From Theocolax elegans (taxonomy: Eukaryota > Arthropoda > Insecta > Hymenoptera > Cerocephalidae), in NCBI GenBank assembly GCA_026168455.1, contig CM047425.1:86431580-86495579 (forward strand): a DNA stretch of 64,000 nt, in the 5' to 3' direction. A model generated the notes under the pieces. That model made no database searches. It saw only the letters and a list, made by a program, of their open reading frames with translations, and was not told the DNA's origin. Shown here in pieces: positions 25,491 through 36,598 of the stretch (positions are counted from its first letter, which is position 1; the number at the start of each line of letters is the position of its first letter). The translations under genes were made by a program, and so were the position numbers.

Positions 25491-25860
25491 AAATCAAGAG
25501 ACATCCCAATGTGTCACGCGACAAGGTCAAGTACAGATCGCCCTCCGTCCAAAAAAAAATGCAAATGTGCAGTATAAGCCTCTATGATGAAAAGCTCGAC
25601 TGGTACAACGAGTCCACTTACCGCACCTTCGCGTCTCCACAGGGAAATGCTTTATCACTCGGAGCTAGTCTTGCCGCCTACGTCGCGACGTGCATTGTGT
25701 CAGGGCGCGACGAACAAAAAAAAGCTGTAGTAAAGGGCTCGAAAGGTGGGGGAGTCTGGCCGATGTCAGGTTACCACGCTAGAATGCGTCGCGATTCATT
25801 GACGCACGATCGCCTTATCGTACCTTTATCCTTCTAACAACTACACAACACGTGGGTTCG
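25491..25860. promoter_or_regulatory. GC island 12 with minus-strand donor-like site
   Basis: Unique CpG-rich sequence. On the minus strand, GGTGCG|GTAAGTGG is a near-consensus splice donor with the last exon base at 25622, so a non-coding minus-strand exon upstream (higher coordinates) is conceivable. The + strand 108-codon frame at 25511-25837 has no recognisable domain. Confidence 0.3.
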
Positions 25861-26480
25861 TACCCTTGGGAAATACCAAAATTATATGTTTTTCGATAGA
25901 CTCGAGAAGGTTCAAGGGATAAACACTATTTTATTTAACAATGTTTATAGAGCAAACGAGATAATTTTGTTAACGTAATGCAAAGTTTTTACAAAATATG
26001 CGTGAGTGTGGTCGAATCTATGTGTAATGCAAGGATTATATTATACGTAAGGAAGTCCTACTGACAAAATACACGAGGAAAGTTGAGCTCGGCTTAATGA
26101 CCTCCTGACTGCATCGTCCATGCGTAGCCCACTCTACGTACTATAGACGTACATGGGAGTATATGTATATGTGTATATATATGTGTATATATATATATAT
26201 ATATATAGATACCGTCTTTGTGTATATTTATGTGTATTTATGTATGTATGTTAGTATACGTGTATATTTCAGTGCACACATCCGCAGGAAAGCGATGGTT
26301 CGCTTACCCCATGGCTCTCCGAGCGTAATCGAGCCAGCGCGACGGAATCGATCGCGAAGTGTACGCGAACCGCTCACATGCACTTGTGCGAAGGTAGACA
26401 TCGAGACGGTCGCAAGGGCTGACATATTACACTGTAGGGAAAACTCTCTCTCTCTCTCTCTCTTACCGCGTCGAATATTT
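25861..26480. other. Mid-GC sequence with TA/TG and TC microsatellites
   Basis: Positions 26160-26250 are an irregular TATG/TATA microsatellite. A CpG-rich unique patch lies at 26270-26440. A (TC)n tract lies at 26444-26463. Frames across these repeats are artefacts. Confidence 0.6.
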
Positions 26481-27835
26481 ATCACAATTTTTCTTTTTTT
26501 TCTACTTTTTTACTTTATGTTTATGTTTACGCACATATTGTAATAAATTAGTAAATATTTCTGTTTAGTGATTTATATTGCAAAAATATATATAAATTAC
26601 TATATAACCTACCTTGAATCAATATTAGTAAGTTCCGTTGCATTTTGCTATGGATTTTATGCTTATTCGTTTACCGAAAATTTATTACGAGTACTGTATA
26701 CAATGTAGCTTTTTAAATCTTGTGGAAATAGAAACTCTTTTTCTTTTTTACACTATAGCGACGCTTCCGTACAAATAGCTTCTTATTAGCTGGTGCAATT
26801 TTTATAGTACGTTTTGAATACAGCTGAATTCATGGTCAGTGCTTATTCTTCAACTCGTCTAGACAGACGCCCTTCATACACCATGTCTCCCCCGCACATT
26901 CTTACTTTTCTTGCCACGCTCCCTGTACTGCTTTGTCACGTTTTGTTTCATCATTCGGTACAAGACACTTTTAAATTCCTTTCATTCGCTATTTTTTGCT
27001 ATTTACATGGTATTGTTCTTTATAGAGAAATTTACCTAATCATATTTTAAAAGAAATATGAACCAAATATCAGGAAAAACAACAATGTTGTTTTAATAAT
27101 AATTTTACAAGTAAATAATTAAACTTCAGAATACTATTAAAATATATTTAGCGATGTTTTCATATATTATGCGATACTAAAGTGATAACAAAGTAACGAC
27201 TTGATAAAAATTTAAACAAAAGTTCGAGTGAAATTTTCATTTCTTAAAAGCCACACAATTTCAATAAGAACATGTTATTTCCTTTTAGAGGTAAACTTCC
27301 TACAAATATTTAAAAATTTTCTTTCATTTATAAAGTACAATTTATATTTTTTATATACTATAAGTAGTAAAGAAAGAACTTATGCATAAACCAGCTTGTA
27401 TTTCATAAAATTTCATTATATTTCTTAATTATAATCGTTTTTTTTTTTTCAAATTTTGTATTAATCAAAAGCTTACATTCCCTTTGATTTAGTGAACACC
27501 AAGTTTTTTCCAGAACATCAAAACTAAGAATCTCAAAGTCTATTTAACCAACAGATATAAAAATATTACTATCTTGAGAAAAGGTGTATATTAAAAAGTA
27601 TTATATTTTGCAGTAACGTAAAGATATACTTACATTATCGCAATTGACATTATTTTTACGAAAATAAAATAAAAATTACGAATTTTAAATATACCATTTT
27701 TCTGAGTGACTTTGCAAAGCAAGCATATTCCTTTAAAAAGCAAAAGTCTAAATAAATATTTCGTTTGAAAAACATCATTTATTTTCATCGTCCACTTCAA
27801 ACAATTATTTTCTTCTCAAACAGTTGAGAAACGGT
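26481..27835. other. AT-rich desert
   Basis: AT-rich, with a mid-GC patch at 26820-26950. I see no supportable gene, RNA or repeat family. Confidence 0.65.
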
Positions 27836-28120
27836 AAACGCGATACCTCGAGGAAACGAGGGAAATTCGCCTATACGTACTCCGGAAATTCATTCGTGGG
27901 GCGAGTCACCCTCGAAACTCGGCGACGTCCGCCACCAGACAAAGACAAAGAGGATGAAGAGCTGTAGTTGGTGTCAGTGGCCCCGTTTCGAGAGAACGGA
28001 CGCTTTTCGGAGACCGTCAGGATTCGTGGATACCCTTCGTTAACCCCTTTTACTGGAGTAAAACGGCTTAAAGCAAATAGGATTCTTGTTTCTCAATTGA
28101 GGGTTCACGATGTCGCTGAA
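27836..28120. promoter_or_regulatory. GC-rich unique block with paired GGAAATTC words
   Basis: Non-repetitive CpG-rich sequence. GGGAAATTCG at 27860-27869 is close to the Rel/NF-kB family consensus, and CCGGAAATTC at 27882-27891 combines an ETS-type CCGGAA core with the same GGAAATTC word. Suggestive of an enhancer only. Confidence 0.3.
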
Positions 28121-28383
28121 AAAGGAGATAATTATGGTGCTTTCTTCACTGGCCCGAGGTGTGTTTACTTAACAAAGTTTAATGGGCTTCTACATCTTTT
28201 AAATATTATAATTTATACATTAAATTCTTGCTCTCTACGAATTTTAATAGCTTGTTTACTATGTTAACTGGGTAATTGTGCATTTATCAGTCAAATGTAT
28301 CATTAATTTAATTTTTTAAGTCGAAAAAGGTTAAAATTTTCTTAAAAAAGATAAATGTATCGTTCGGTGATGTGTACGAGCTA

Positions 28384-28524
28384 TAAGATTTTTGACGGTC
28401 TATCCGAATTCAATTAAATTTTATATTAGAGAACCATACAACAACCATCGTTGTCGAAGAATAAAAACTGCCTTCTCGAATATAAAATTAGATTGAGTTT
28501 GGATAGACTGTTAAACACCTTGTT
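28384..28524. repeat. Long imperfect hairpin / MITE-like palindrome
   Basis: Arms of about 50 bp (28384-28434 and 28472-28524) are reverse complements with scattered mismatches. The best blocks are GTCTATCC and ATTTTATATT. The centre contains a further perfect mini-hairpin, ACAACCATCGTTGT (28440-28453). The unit could be a foldback transposon relic or, if transcribed, a hairpin RNA; its mature-arm sequence does not match a microRNA I recognise. Confidence 0.7.
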
Positions 28525-29030
28525 AAACTACAATTATCTGTTGATGAAATGTATAAACTAATGTATTTAAAATTGGGTGAAATTTTTCAATTAACAAAGC
28601 TCCATATAGGTAGTGTCGGAGATAACTCTCTATTTATAAAATAATACTTTAAAAATTGGAATTGTTACTAAAATTTTACTAGTTTATTAGTAAAAGTAAA
28701 GTAAAATAATACATCGATCTCTCATGAGTTACAATAAGGATTATAAGCTACACTTATAACAGACTAATTTTTGCATTAAAAAATATTATAGCAATCATTG
28801 CACGTAATAAGATAAGTTTATTGACATAACAACACAATGCTATAAATAAGAGCATGTATAAAATAACAACCGTCTTCAATGACATTGGCGCATGTAAATT
28901 GTATTAGGTGATATTGATGATGTCTTATAGGTATTATATGCATAATGAACCATTGGACATCGAAAAAGAAAATGAAACAATTGGAAAAAGTGTAAAAAGC
29001 GTAAAAATCGGCGTAACGAAGTAGGTTCCA
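28525..29030. other. AT-rich spacer
   Basis: AT-rich with no gene or structured feature that I can identify. Confidence 0.65.
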
Positions 29031-29439
29031 ATTAACGAGAACGAATTCTCGACGGTCGCAGCCCATTTTCGGTGGCGCCCGCGCCGATCTGGCATAGTGT
29101 GGCAGTGCTCGAGAGAGCGAAAGTTCGCCCTAGTGCCTCCCTCCTGTCTGGCGGGGTGGTATAGTTCCCGGCGCCTCGGCCTCCCCTCCACCGCTGCATT
29201 ATCCGACGGCAACGAGCCACCCCACCGACGCCGACGCCGCCGACGCCGCGACTCCCCCTGAAGCTGCAGTGGTGCTGCGCCACGCCGCCACCACCGACGG
29301 TTATACGAGGAGACCGAGAGAGGGTCGGCGTCGGAGCCTGGGCGAACGCTCGCAACGGAAATCGATACCCGGCTTCGTTTTTACCGCCCTCCCGCTCCTC
29401 GGCCGTGCGGCAAAAGGGTTTCTGCGATTCGCAACCTAC
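29031..29439. promoter_or_regulatory. Strong GC/CpG island 13
   Basis: One of the most GC-rich blocks, with a CGCCGACGCCG-type imperfect trinucleotide stretch at 29225-29256 and CCGCCACCACCG at 29284-29295. Frames on both strands are glycine/arginine-rich and stop-poor without a domain. A promoter or non-coding first exon is plausible from composition. Confidence 0.4.
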
Positions 29440-31195
29440 CTCTCTCTCTCTCTCTCTCTTTCAACATTCTCTTTGTCTTCGCACTGTGGGTTATTGATGT
29501 TTCTCTACTGCCGGTTAGACTGTGTTAGACCATCGCCACTTCAAATTTCCTAGTTCTTTCCAAATTATTGGCTTTTCCTGGCCAGTCACGCATATTTTAT
29601 AATTTTTCTGATTAATTTTGTAATTAAACATACGACATACGTTTATTTTTATAAAAATACACACACGGTCCGGCTATACATATACTATTTTCTTACAATT
29701 TTCATTCCTGTATACAATCCATGGTTCGTTTTTTTCTCTCTGGTATATAAAATATGTTCCATTCGAGTATAATTGCAAATTAATAATAATAACAGTAATT
29801 TTAAATTAATTTCAAATTTTAGAAACTTTATTTCACTTTAATTAATACAAGTTTGGAAACAAATGTCTGGAAAGTATATCTAATTGATTATTCCTTACAA
29901 CTATGCTTGTCAATATTTGATGGAGATATACGACTGTTATAGCGAATCCTATGCTTTCATTTGAATTAGCTTTATCTATTCTATAATATAGTCCTTCAAA
30001 ATCACAGTATCATGGTTGACTTCTTATAATTGCAGCACTGAGTTTAATCATTAAGTAGAGAGATCTTTACATTTTGTGACAGTCGGAGTTGTAAGATTTT
30101 TAAATATTTATAAAATTATAAAAAAAAAGCTATTGATATAAATAACCATGGACATTAATGTTTGTGAAAAATAATACATTTAATCCGCATTAAATCAGTA
30201 CACTGTAATTAAAGTGTATAAAAATAAATATTTTCAAATAATCCTTTTTGGAATACAAAACAATTTCGTTCAAAATACGTTTGTACCGCTATCCAATTTC
30301 ATACATATTATATTTCTATCATAATATTAAATTTCGTTCTGCATATAATTCACCCCAGTGGATATATATATGTATCATTTCGCTATAAATCAACAGAATA
30401 GTAAAAGGCAGTACAAAAATAAAAATCTTTACACACATACAAAACAAATCTGAATTCCACTCATTTTTTTGTGGCTTGTACATCAACTTTATTCATATTT
30501 GCCAAAAACGAGGGAACATGGGAAACGGTAGTGAGAAATAGGGAGGATCAGGGGACGTTCTCCATTTCACGTCAATAACTCTTTTCCTGTTGGTGTATTC
30601 GTGTTGTTGAAATTCGGCAGGCAGTGATATTCGCCCCTTTTCTATGCGGCTTATATCATATATATTCTTATTATTGCCGTTTTCCCCAATCAAAAAATAT
30701 TTTCCTCAAATATTGCCATATAGTTTAGAAAGTTATTGTAAGTCCATAGCTTTACGTTTTTGCTGTTTAACGAAAGTCAGTTAGATATTAATTATTGAAA
30801 AAAACCAATAGCTTTAATTATACAAAGATATTTTTAATGTTGCATGACAAAATTATGCCTGTATCAATATTAGTATTAAATTGTTAAATATTAAAATTAA
30901 TATTAGTAGAATACTGACTTTGCTCATGACAGTTCATGTAAATATATAAATTACATTAAAATAAATTAAAATATCTAACAAGTTATAGTTTGTAATTGTT
31001 TTTATTTCTCGTTTGAACGTTCTTTCACTGTGAAAAAAAATTCCAACGGTATAATCCTAAATAGTTTGAACCCTCTTGACTTAAATGTTCAAGCAGGAAT
31101 TTAAGTAAATATTTGCTCGGTTGTAAACCAAGCCCAATTGGAATACGCAGTAGACAATTTTTTCATTGGACAATAAAATAAAAGGAGAATACTTC
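29440..31195. other. TC tract then AT-rich desert
   Basis: A (TC)10 tract lies at 29440-29459. The remainder is AT-rich, with a mid-GC unique patch near 30500-30670. No gene supported. Confidence 0.65.
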
Positions 31196-32015
31196 AAAGG
31201 GTTAAATATAACTGGAGATCGGGTGGAAAAAAGCCTAGAAGCCCAGATCGAGCCGTAAACGTTATCCGAACGAAAACGCGGATATTGTCGGGAGTCCGCA
31301 AAAGCCTGGAGGAAAATAAAAAAGAGGAAAAAAGAAAAGTCCGCAGGCTGTGAAGGGAGGAGTATAGAGATAGATATAGTGCATCGGTCGGTGTAGGTAG
31401 CGGCACATCGACGTGGGTGTAGACACGCATATACAGAAATAAGCCGGTCGATGGAGAGGAAAGAGAGGGAGAGGGATGGAGAGGGATGGAGAGGGACGGA
31501 GAGGGGTGGGTGGCGGCAGGAGGGTGGTGCAGACTCTAGGGTAGAAGGTAGAGGAGGTTGAGGTCGTCGGGCCCGCGGGAACGAGGCATTGACCTCCACT
31601 GAGTTAGGATGTCTGCCGGTATTGATTCGGTCTCGAGCCCGGCGCGCTACCCCTCTTGCGATGCGGCGGGCGGTGCAGCGAACCCGGAGGGGCGCCGACA
31701 CCCGGGAAGAGAGAAAGGGAGGACCGGGGGTGTCAGCGCGAAGGTTGCCGAGTACCGTGAACTTGCCCGGAGCGTACGAGAATTTTCATTAGTCCGCGCG
31801 CGCGCTGCCTCTCTGTGGACTGTGTGCGAGTGGGTGCGACCGACCGTCTTTGTCGCGCCGCCCGAGACGCTCGCGCTTTGTTCCTAGAGTGGGACGCGAA
31901 AAAATTGCAGGATCGATTGCTACCCGAGCCGAGTACCTATCGACGTTCTCTCCCCGACTATTTCGGATGGCGATTTTCGCGCGGCTCCTTTCGACCTCTT
32001 CCATTAATTCCACTT
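31196..32015. promoter_or_regulatory. Large GC/CpG island 14 with 10-bp tandem repeat
   Basis: About 800 bp. Purine-rich on the + strand up to 31560, including a GATGGAGAGG-type 10 bp unit repeated about three times at 31475-31504, then strongly CpG-rich to 32000. A 206-codon minus-strand frame (31081-31701) is serine/proline/leucine-rich, crosses the tandem repeat and has no domain, so I reject it as a gene. A CpG-rich promoter or enhancer is the better reading. Confidence 0.4.
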
Positions 32016-32143
32016 TCTTATTCCCGATTTCTTACTGTAAAAATACCATTCATAATAAAACTGTGCATTTTAATACCAAAGAAAATTGATTATATAATTA
32101 TATAAATTTACGCGTACAAATTCGCACATTAATTTTGTACGCT

Positions 32144-32382
32144 CACTGAAAAAAATAATTTTTTACTCTAGGCGGAATTCTTGTTAAATATGACTCAAGA
32201 AGAAATCAGCGTAATATGAAATGAATCTTGTAGCATTTAGAAGAATATCTTTGATTCTATATATCGATCTACTCAAGTCTACCTTACTAGTTTTGGACAT
32301 AAAGAAAGACAGTTTGATTATAGAGGATTCATTTAATTTCAACCAGATTTCTTCTTGGGTAAGAAACTATTTTTTTTCAGTG
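32144..32382. mobile_element. Foldback element A (CACTGA termini)
   Basis: Begins CACTGAAAAAAATA and ends with the inverse, TTTTTTTTCAGTG. The arms (about 32144-32227 and 32326-32382) pair over blocks such as CAAGAAGAAATC and ATGAATC, with about 25 extra bases in the left arm. Length is 239 bp with no coding capacity. The terminal motif resembles that of the foldback at 36336, suggesting one family. I cannot identify a target-site duplication, so the superfamily is unassigned. Confidence 0.6.
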
Positions 32383-32640
32383 CATATAGACAGAAAATAT
32401 ATATTTTAATGCGATTAATTTTACGAAACCCAATATACGAGATTTTGTATATCAATATGATAATAGTTTGATTCTCGATTACAGACTCTTTTTTCTATAA
32501 ATAGAATACATTTGAAATTATTTGTTTTTTAGAAAGTACAATCCTTTTCAAGAGAGGCGTATCGTAAGACACCTCAAGAGCAGTAACTCGAACATTCTCA
32601 TCGTTTCTTTGCACATCAATATCAATAGTTTTACACGAGA
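32383..32640. other. AT-rich spacer
   Basis: AT-rich sequence with no feature seen. Confidence 0.65.
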
Positions 32641-33180
32641 CATAAATAATTTCGCGCCCTATGGTCTCCCCGTGTATCCGGTGTATTTATAGAACGACGT
32701 CAATGCACCGCATACATTATCTACTGTCTCTCTCTGCCTCTACGTATATATAGGTATATATATATACATATCGGAGGAAAGCCGCACAGGCTTGAGCGAG
32801 TGCGAGTATCCAGCTCGACGTCCAATCCATTGCGCGGGTATGCGAATCTCGGAAAAATATCAATAACTAGGGTTGCCGCGAAAAAGCCACCTTGTCATTG
32901 GTGTGCGCGGACAGACAGGAAGGAAGAAAAAGACTGAATAGTAGGAGAGGCAGAGGGAGAGGCAGAGGATGAGAAAGAGAAAGAGGAGGAGCGTGCAATA
33001 CGGGGGCATGCGCCAAACTCGTAGCTAAAGAGACTCAAGGGTGCAACGTACTGGGGCAAACTTTCCTCTCCCGCGCGCGCTTTTTATTGCCCGAGTCCTG
33101 GCTCTTGCAGTCCTTTTCGTCTATTTGTTCCACGATTCCCTTACTTCCTTCGCTTTCCTTATGCGGTACACTTCACTCAA
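32641..33180. promoter_or_regulatory. GC island 15 with TATA-rich run and purine tract
   Basis: Mid-GC unique sequence (32641-32740), then a TATA run (32745-32770), then CpG-rich sequence, a purine tract (32918-32992) and a pyrimidine-rich end. Candidate regulatory island; open frames are weak. Confidence 0.35.
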
Positions 33181-33960
33181 TTTATAGTCTACTTTTTTAC
33201 TTTCAGGAAACTCATCCTTATTTTATTTCAAATAATTTATATTATAATTATATTACACATTTTTTAAATAAATATTTATGAAGTAGTAATGAAAGCAGAT
33301 ATTTGTTAAGTAAATTATCCTGCTTACAAAACCTAGGGGGGCAAATTTAATAACTTCAGAAACGGAAAATTTGAATATTTGTTGTATTTAATATATTTTT
33401 ATGTACATGTGACTTGATTGATATTTTCACTTACTGTAGTATTTATAGATTTTTCATCTACATTTTTATTCACATGAATATATTATTATTTAAATATGAA
33501 TATTATCTAAATAAAAAAAGAAATGGGACAAATCATAAGTAATAAAAGAAGTAACGTATTTAATGTAAAGTATCCACTTATTTCGTGAACTATACGAAAA
33601 CGTATTTTATTTGTCTATTTATTGTATTTACTTTACATGGAAGTTCTTATTTAATTTACTTCGCGTCTTTTATATTAACGCAAAACCCGTATTAGTTCCA
33701 GAACAACTTTTTTATTAATTATATTTTGCGAATCGAGACAAACTTTTTAATTTTATTATCCTCCATTAGTTAAATAGTGTGTTCATACATTCAAATAAAT
33801 ATTTGATTATCCAAATGAAATGCAGGTAATTCCAAACATAATGATGGTAAATAAACAGTTGAACGAATTCACCAATATTTAGTAAACTTTAATTATACGA
33901 CTGAAAATACAAAATTTTAGATAATTAAGTCGGGTTGTCGATAGCAAGAAGAATAACTCT
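33181..33960. other. AT-rich spacer
   Basis: AT-rich. A good match to a splice acceptor (polypyrimidine then TTTCAG, AG at 33205-33206) is present, but no coding exon follows. Otherwise nothing is recognised. Confidence 0.6.
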
Positions 33961-34280
33961 ACTCGAGGGGATGTAGAAAAAGCGACAAAAGTTGTACGGG
34001 GTACTCGAGCTCCCTATTTGAAGCGTGCATATACATGCGCAATGGCTTCCTTCGATTTTCGCTTTCCTTGTCCCCGTTCGTGCCAGTCTATCCGCTCACC
34101 GAATTCGCCAGCCACCTCCTGCCTCCCAAACCGAATTTTCGCGTCGCCCCCATCACGCGATGACGCGTACTTTCTTTGTCCTCGCGAAATAAATGGGTTT
34201 CACAGCGTATCACAGGGTGGACGAGCAACTTTTAATGCATCGAGGTGTTGAAACTTTCGACATTTTTTTGTTCCTTCTTT
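33961..34280. promoter_or_regulatory. GC-rich island 16
   Basis: About 320 bp of mid to high GC unique sequence. The 77-codon + strand frame at 34018-34251 is cysteine/proline/serine-rich without a recognised domain. Candidate regulatory island. Confidence 0.3.
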
Positions 34281-35150
34281 CAATTGTTCTTGTTCGATTT
34301 TGTGTTCAAGCATTGTTTACTTTAAAGGGTGGAGCCAGTTTTTACTCGAATGGAAGGGCTAAAAACTTTTCGAATTGACATTTATATATAGTTTTTTTTG
34401 TAAATTTTATTACTCTAAATCTGAATTATTTTAATATATTTATAGTGGTAAAATTATTATTATTGTAATCATAATTAGTAATTTTTTTCCAAGCATCTAA
34501 TTGTGTATTAGGAAGGGAATGTCGATTTGCTGGGAATAATTATAATCTTAAATTATTTTGACGACGTTTCTATAAGCTGCATTTACTATATAAATACAAT
34601 TTAATATAATTATTTTTTACACTTAACTTTTTGACTTAATTACTTACCGTCTTGTTAAATAATAAATCAAAATATAAAAATTTTTTTATTTTTTAAGACC
34701 TCAGAAATAATAATAAATTTTACAACATTAAATGTACGTACAATCGATATAAATTCAATATTCTTTAACATAGTTTAAATATTTTTCTTAGAAATACATG
34801 TTAACATAAGTAATATATTATTGGATATTCTAAATGGAAAGAAAAAGCTTACTTCATGTCACATTATTTCTATTAGCGTAAACTCCACTTTCTAGACTTT
34901 CCAAAATTTCTCGCAGAGTTAATATGGGTATTATATGTAAGACTCATTGGTATCAAGTGTTTTAACACGAGTTTCTTTCTCAAAACCACAGCCTCGCCTC
35001 CTACCGTTTTATTTAGGCAAAAAAGATGCACAAATAAATTGTTTAGATACAAAAATTTAAACTCTCATAAAATTATAGCAAAGTCTTAAATAATGAGAGG
35101 TTTAGGTTAAAAATGGTGATGAAATAGCGGTATCTATATTCATGAAGCGT
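34281..35150. other. AT-rich spacer
   Basis: AT-rich with short A/T homopolymers. No gene seen. Confidence 0.7.
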
Positions 35151-35164
35151 TGAAAGGATAACTG

Positions 35165-35482
35165 TCTGGTTGAGTGCAGAGTAGTACGCGAGTCACCTCT
35201 CAGCACCCAAAAGACCGGAAAAAAGGCATATCAGCCCCTCAGCGTGTGGTTGACCGGACAACGTCGGCTCTGAGCGTCTACCCTCGTTGGCAAAGAAGGA
35301 CGCCTAGCGTAGGTGGAATAGGTAGAGAAAAGCAAAGAGCGTCGCAACGCCATCGTTGGACAAAGACATTGACATTCAAAAAGCTCGAGTCCCTACTCGG
35401 GTGGCTCGTCGACCGGTGCCAGACACGAAACCCCTTCGCGAAATGCATTTTGCACGCGAGTGTTACACCAAGGAAAGCCCTG
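35165..35482 (+). other. Candidate non-coding first exon with strong donor
   Basis: A CpG-rich, non-repetitive segment ends in CCCTG|GTGAGTCG, a near-consensus splice donor (GT at 35483-35484). The sequence before it has no conserved protein frame; the open frame present is basic and domain-free. The arrangement fits a 5' untranslated exon of a + strand transcript. The left edge is an estimate from where GC content rises. It could equally be a regulatory island with a chance donor. Confidence 0.3.
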
Positions 35483-36050
35483 GTGAGTCGCGCATCTCGA
35501 ATCGCCTGACGTAAAGAAAGTGGCTCGAGGCACGCGATCCTTGATACTATTCGTGATTCACTTGGGCGGGCTCGAGCTCGATCGCCCCGATTCACCTCTC
35601 GGTTTTCGGGACTTTGCCCAATTTGTTTGTACGCAGTTTATTTTGAAATTAAGGATTGCCCTATGGTGTCTACCGCTGTAATTTACGATACGTTTAAGTA
35701 CCAACTCCTGGGATTCAGAAAAGTGGAGAGAAATTATTAGCTGTAATATACTATCGTTATAAGGGAAAAATATTACGAACATATTTTTTATTTCATCAAT
35801 GTAAGTCAAGAATGATTTGATGATTTGGAAAACGCAATGAAAAATTTAATCAAACTAAATATTTTTTTATAAAATCTTTTTCTTTTTTCAAACTATTTGA
35901 TTATAATAATAATATTTTACGCCTTGGGAAGTACACTGTTAAACATGTTAAATGTGATTAATGCAGGGTTAGAAGACATTTAATTATACATACCTAATTG
36001 TGCATGATATTATATGTTGAAGTATACGTTCATATGTATACATCATTCAT
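35483..36050. other. GC shoulder then AT-rich spacer
   Basis: GC-rich until about 35620 and AT-rich afterwards. No supportable gene. Confidence 0.6.
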
Positions 36051-36240
36051 GTAATGCGGGTTTTAGACGTCCGAGGGTGCTCGACCAGTTGACTACAAGA
36101 TGCAAGATGGCGTGTTGCTCTCGCTAGCGGTCAGCCGACCGCGAGGTCATGTATATAGATACGGGTATCCTTGCTGTCTCGGGTAGGTATCATCCACCAT
36201 CCTCGCCTTGTCTCACTACTTCATAAAATTGTCTATGTCT
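36051..36240. promoter_or_regulatory. Compact GC island with Pho/YY1-like site
   Basis: About 190 bp of unique GC-rich sequence. AAGATGGCG at 36104-36112 matches the extended YY1/Pleiohomeotic consensus built on GCCAT. A dyad, GCGGTCAGCCGACCGC, lies at about 36127-36142. Candidate core promoter or Polycomb-type element; suggestive only. Confidence 0.35.
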
Positions 36241-36335
36241 GACGCATTTATTGCATATCACATGATATTACATATATAATGTATCGCAATACATTGTCGT
36301 TTTGTTTCTTTTTAGACACTAATGTTTTCTATCCA
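36241..36335. other. AT-rich flank
   Basis: Short AT-rich sequence before the foldback element. Confidence 0.6.
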
Positions 36336-36598
36336 CACTGAGAAAAAAGTTATGGTAAAAATTACAATGTTGTCTATTAATGCAGGGACAGACTGACACA
36401 ATCCAAAAATTTACCATAGTGATAATAAAATTTACTGAACTTGTAGAAAATATTACCAGAATTGTAGTAAAAATTAATAATTCTCTAGTAAATTTTATTA
36501 TACACTATGGTAAATTTTTGGAGTACGTCAGTCTGTCTTCGCATTACTAGACAACATTGTAATTTTTACTTCAACTTTTTTCTCATAGCAGGTATTAT
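36336..36598. mobile_element. Foldback element B (about 100-bp inverted arms)
   Basis: The left arm (36336-36435) and right arm (36487-36598) are near-perfect reverse complements over about 100 bp, with shared blocks including GTAAAAATTACAATGTTGTCTA, ACAGACTGAC and CCAAAAATTTACCATAGTG. The spacer is about 50 bp. The ends read CACTGAGAAAAAAGTT and, inverted, CTATGAGAAAAAAGTT. It carries no gene. High arm identity suggests a fairly recent insertion or arm homogenisation. A transcript across it would form long double-stranded RNA. Confidence 0.85.

Noticed and set aside
25845..25870. tRNA B-box-like GGTTCGTACCC
   Set aside because: The flanking bases do not form a T-arm stem and there is no A box or acceptor stem upstream.
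31081..31701. 206-codon minus-strand open frame
   Set aside because: It is the longest frame in the window, but it runs through a tandem repeat, is rich in serine, proline and leucine, and shows no domain. Its GC-rich, stop-poor setting explains it.
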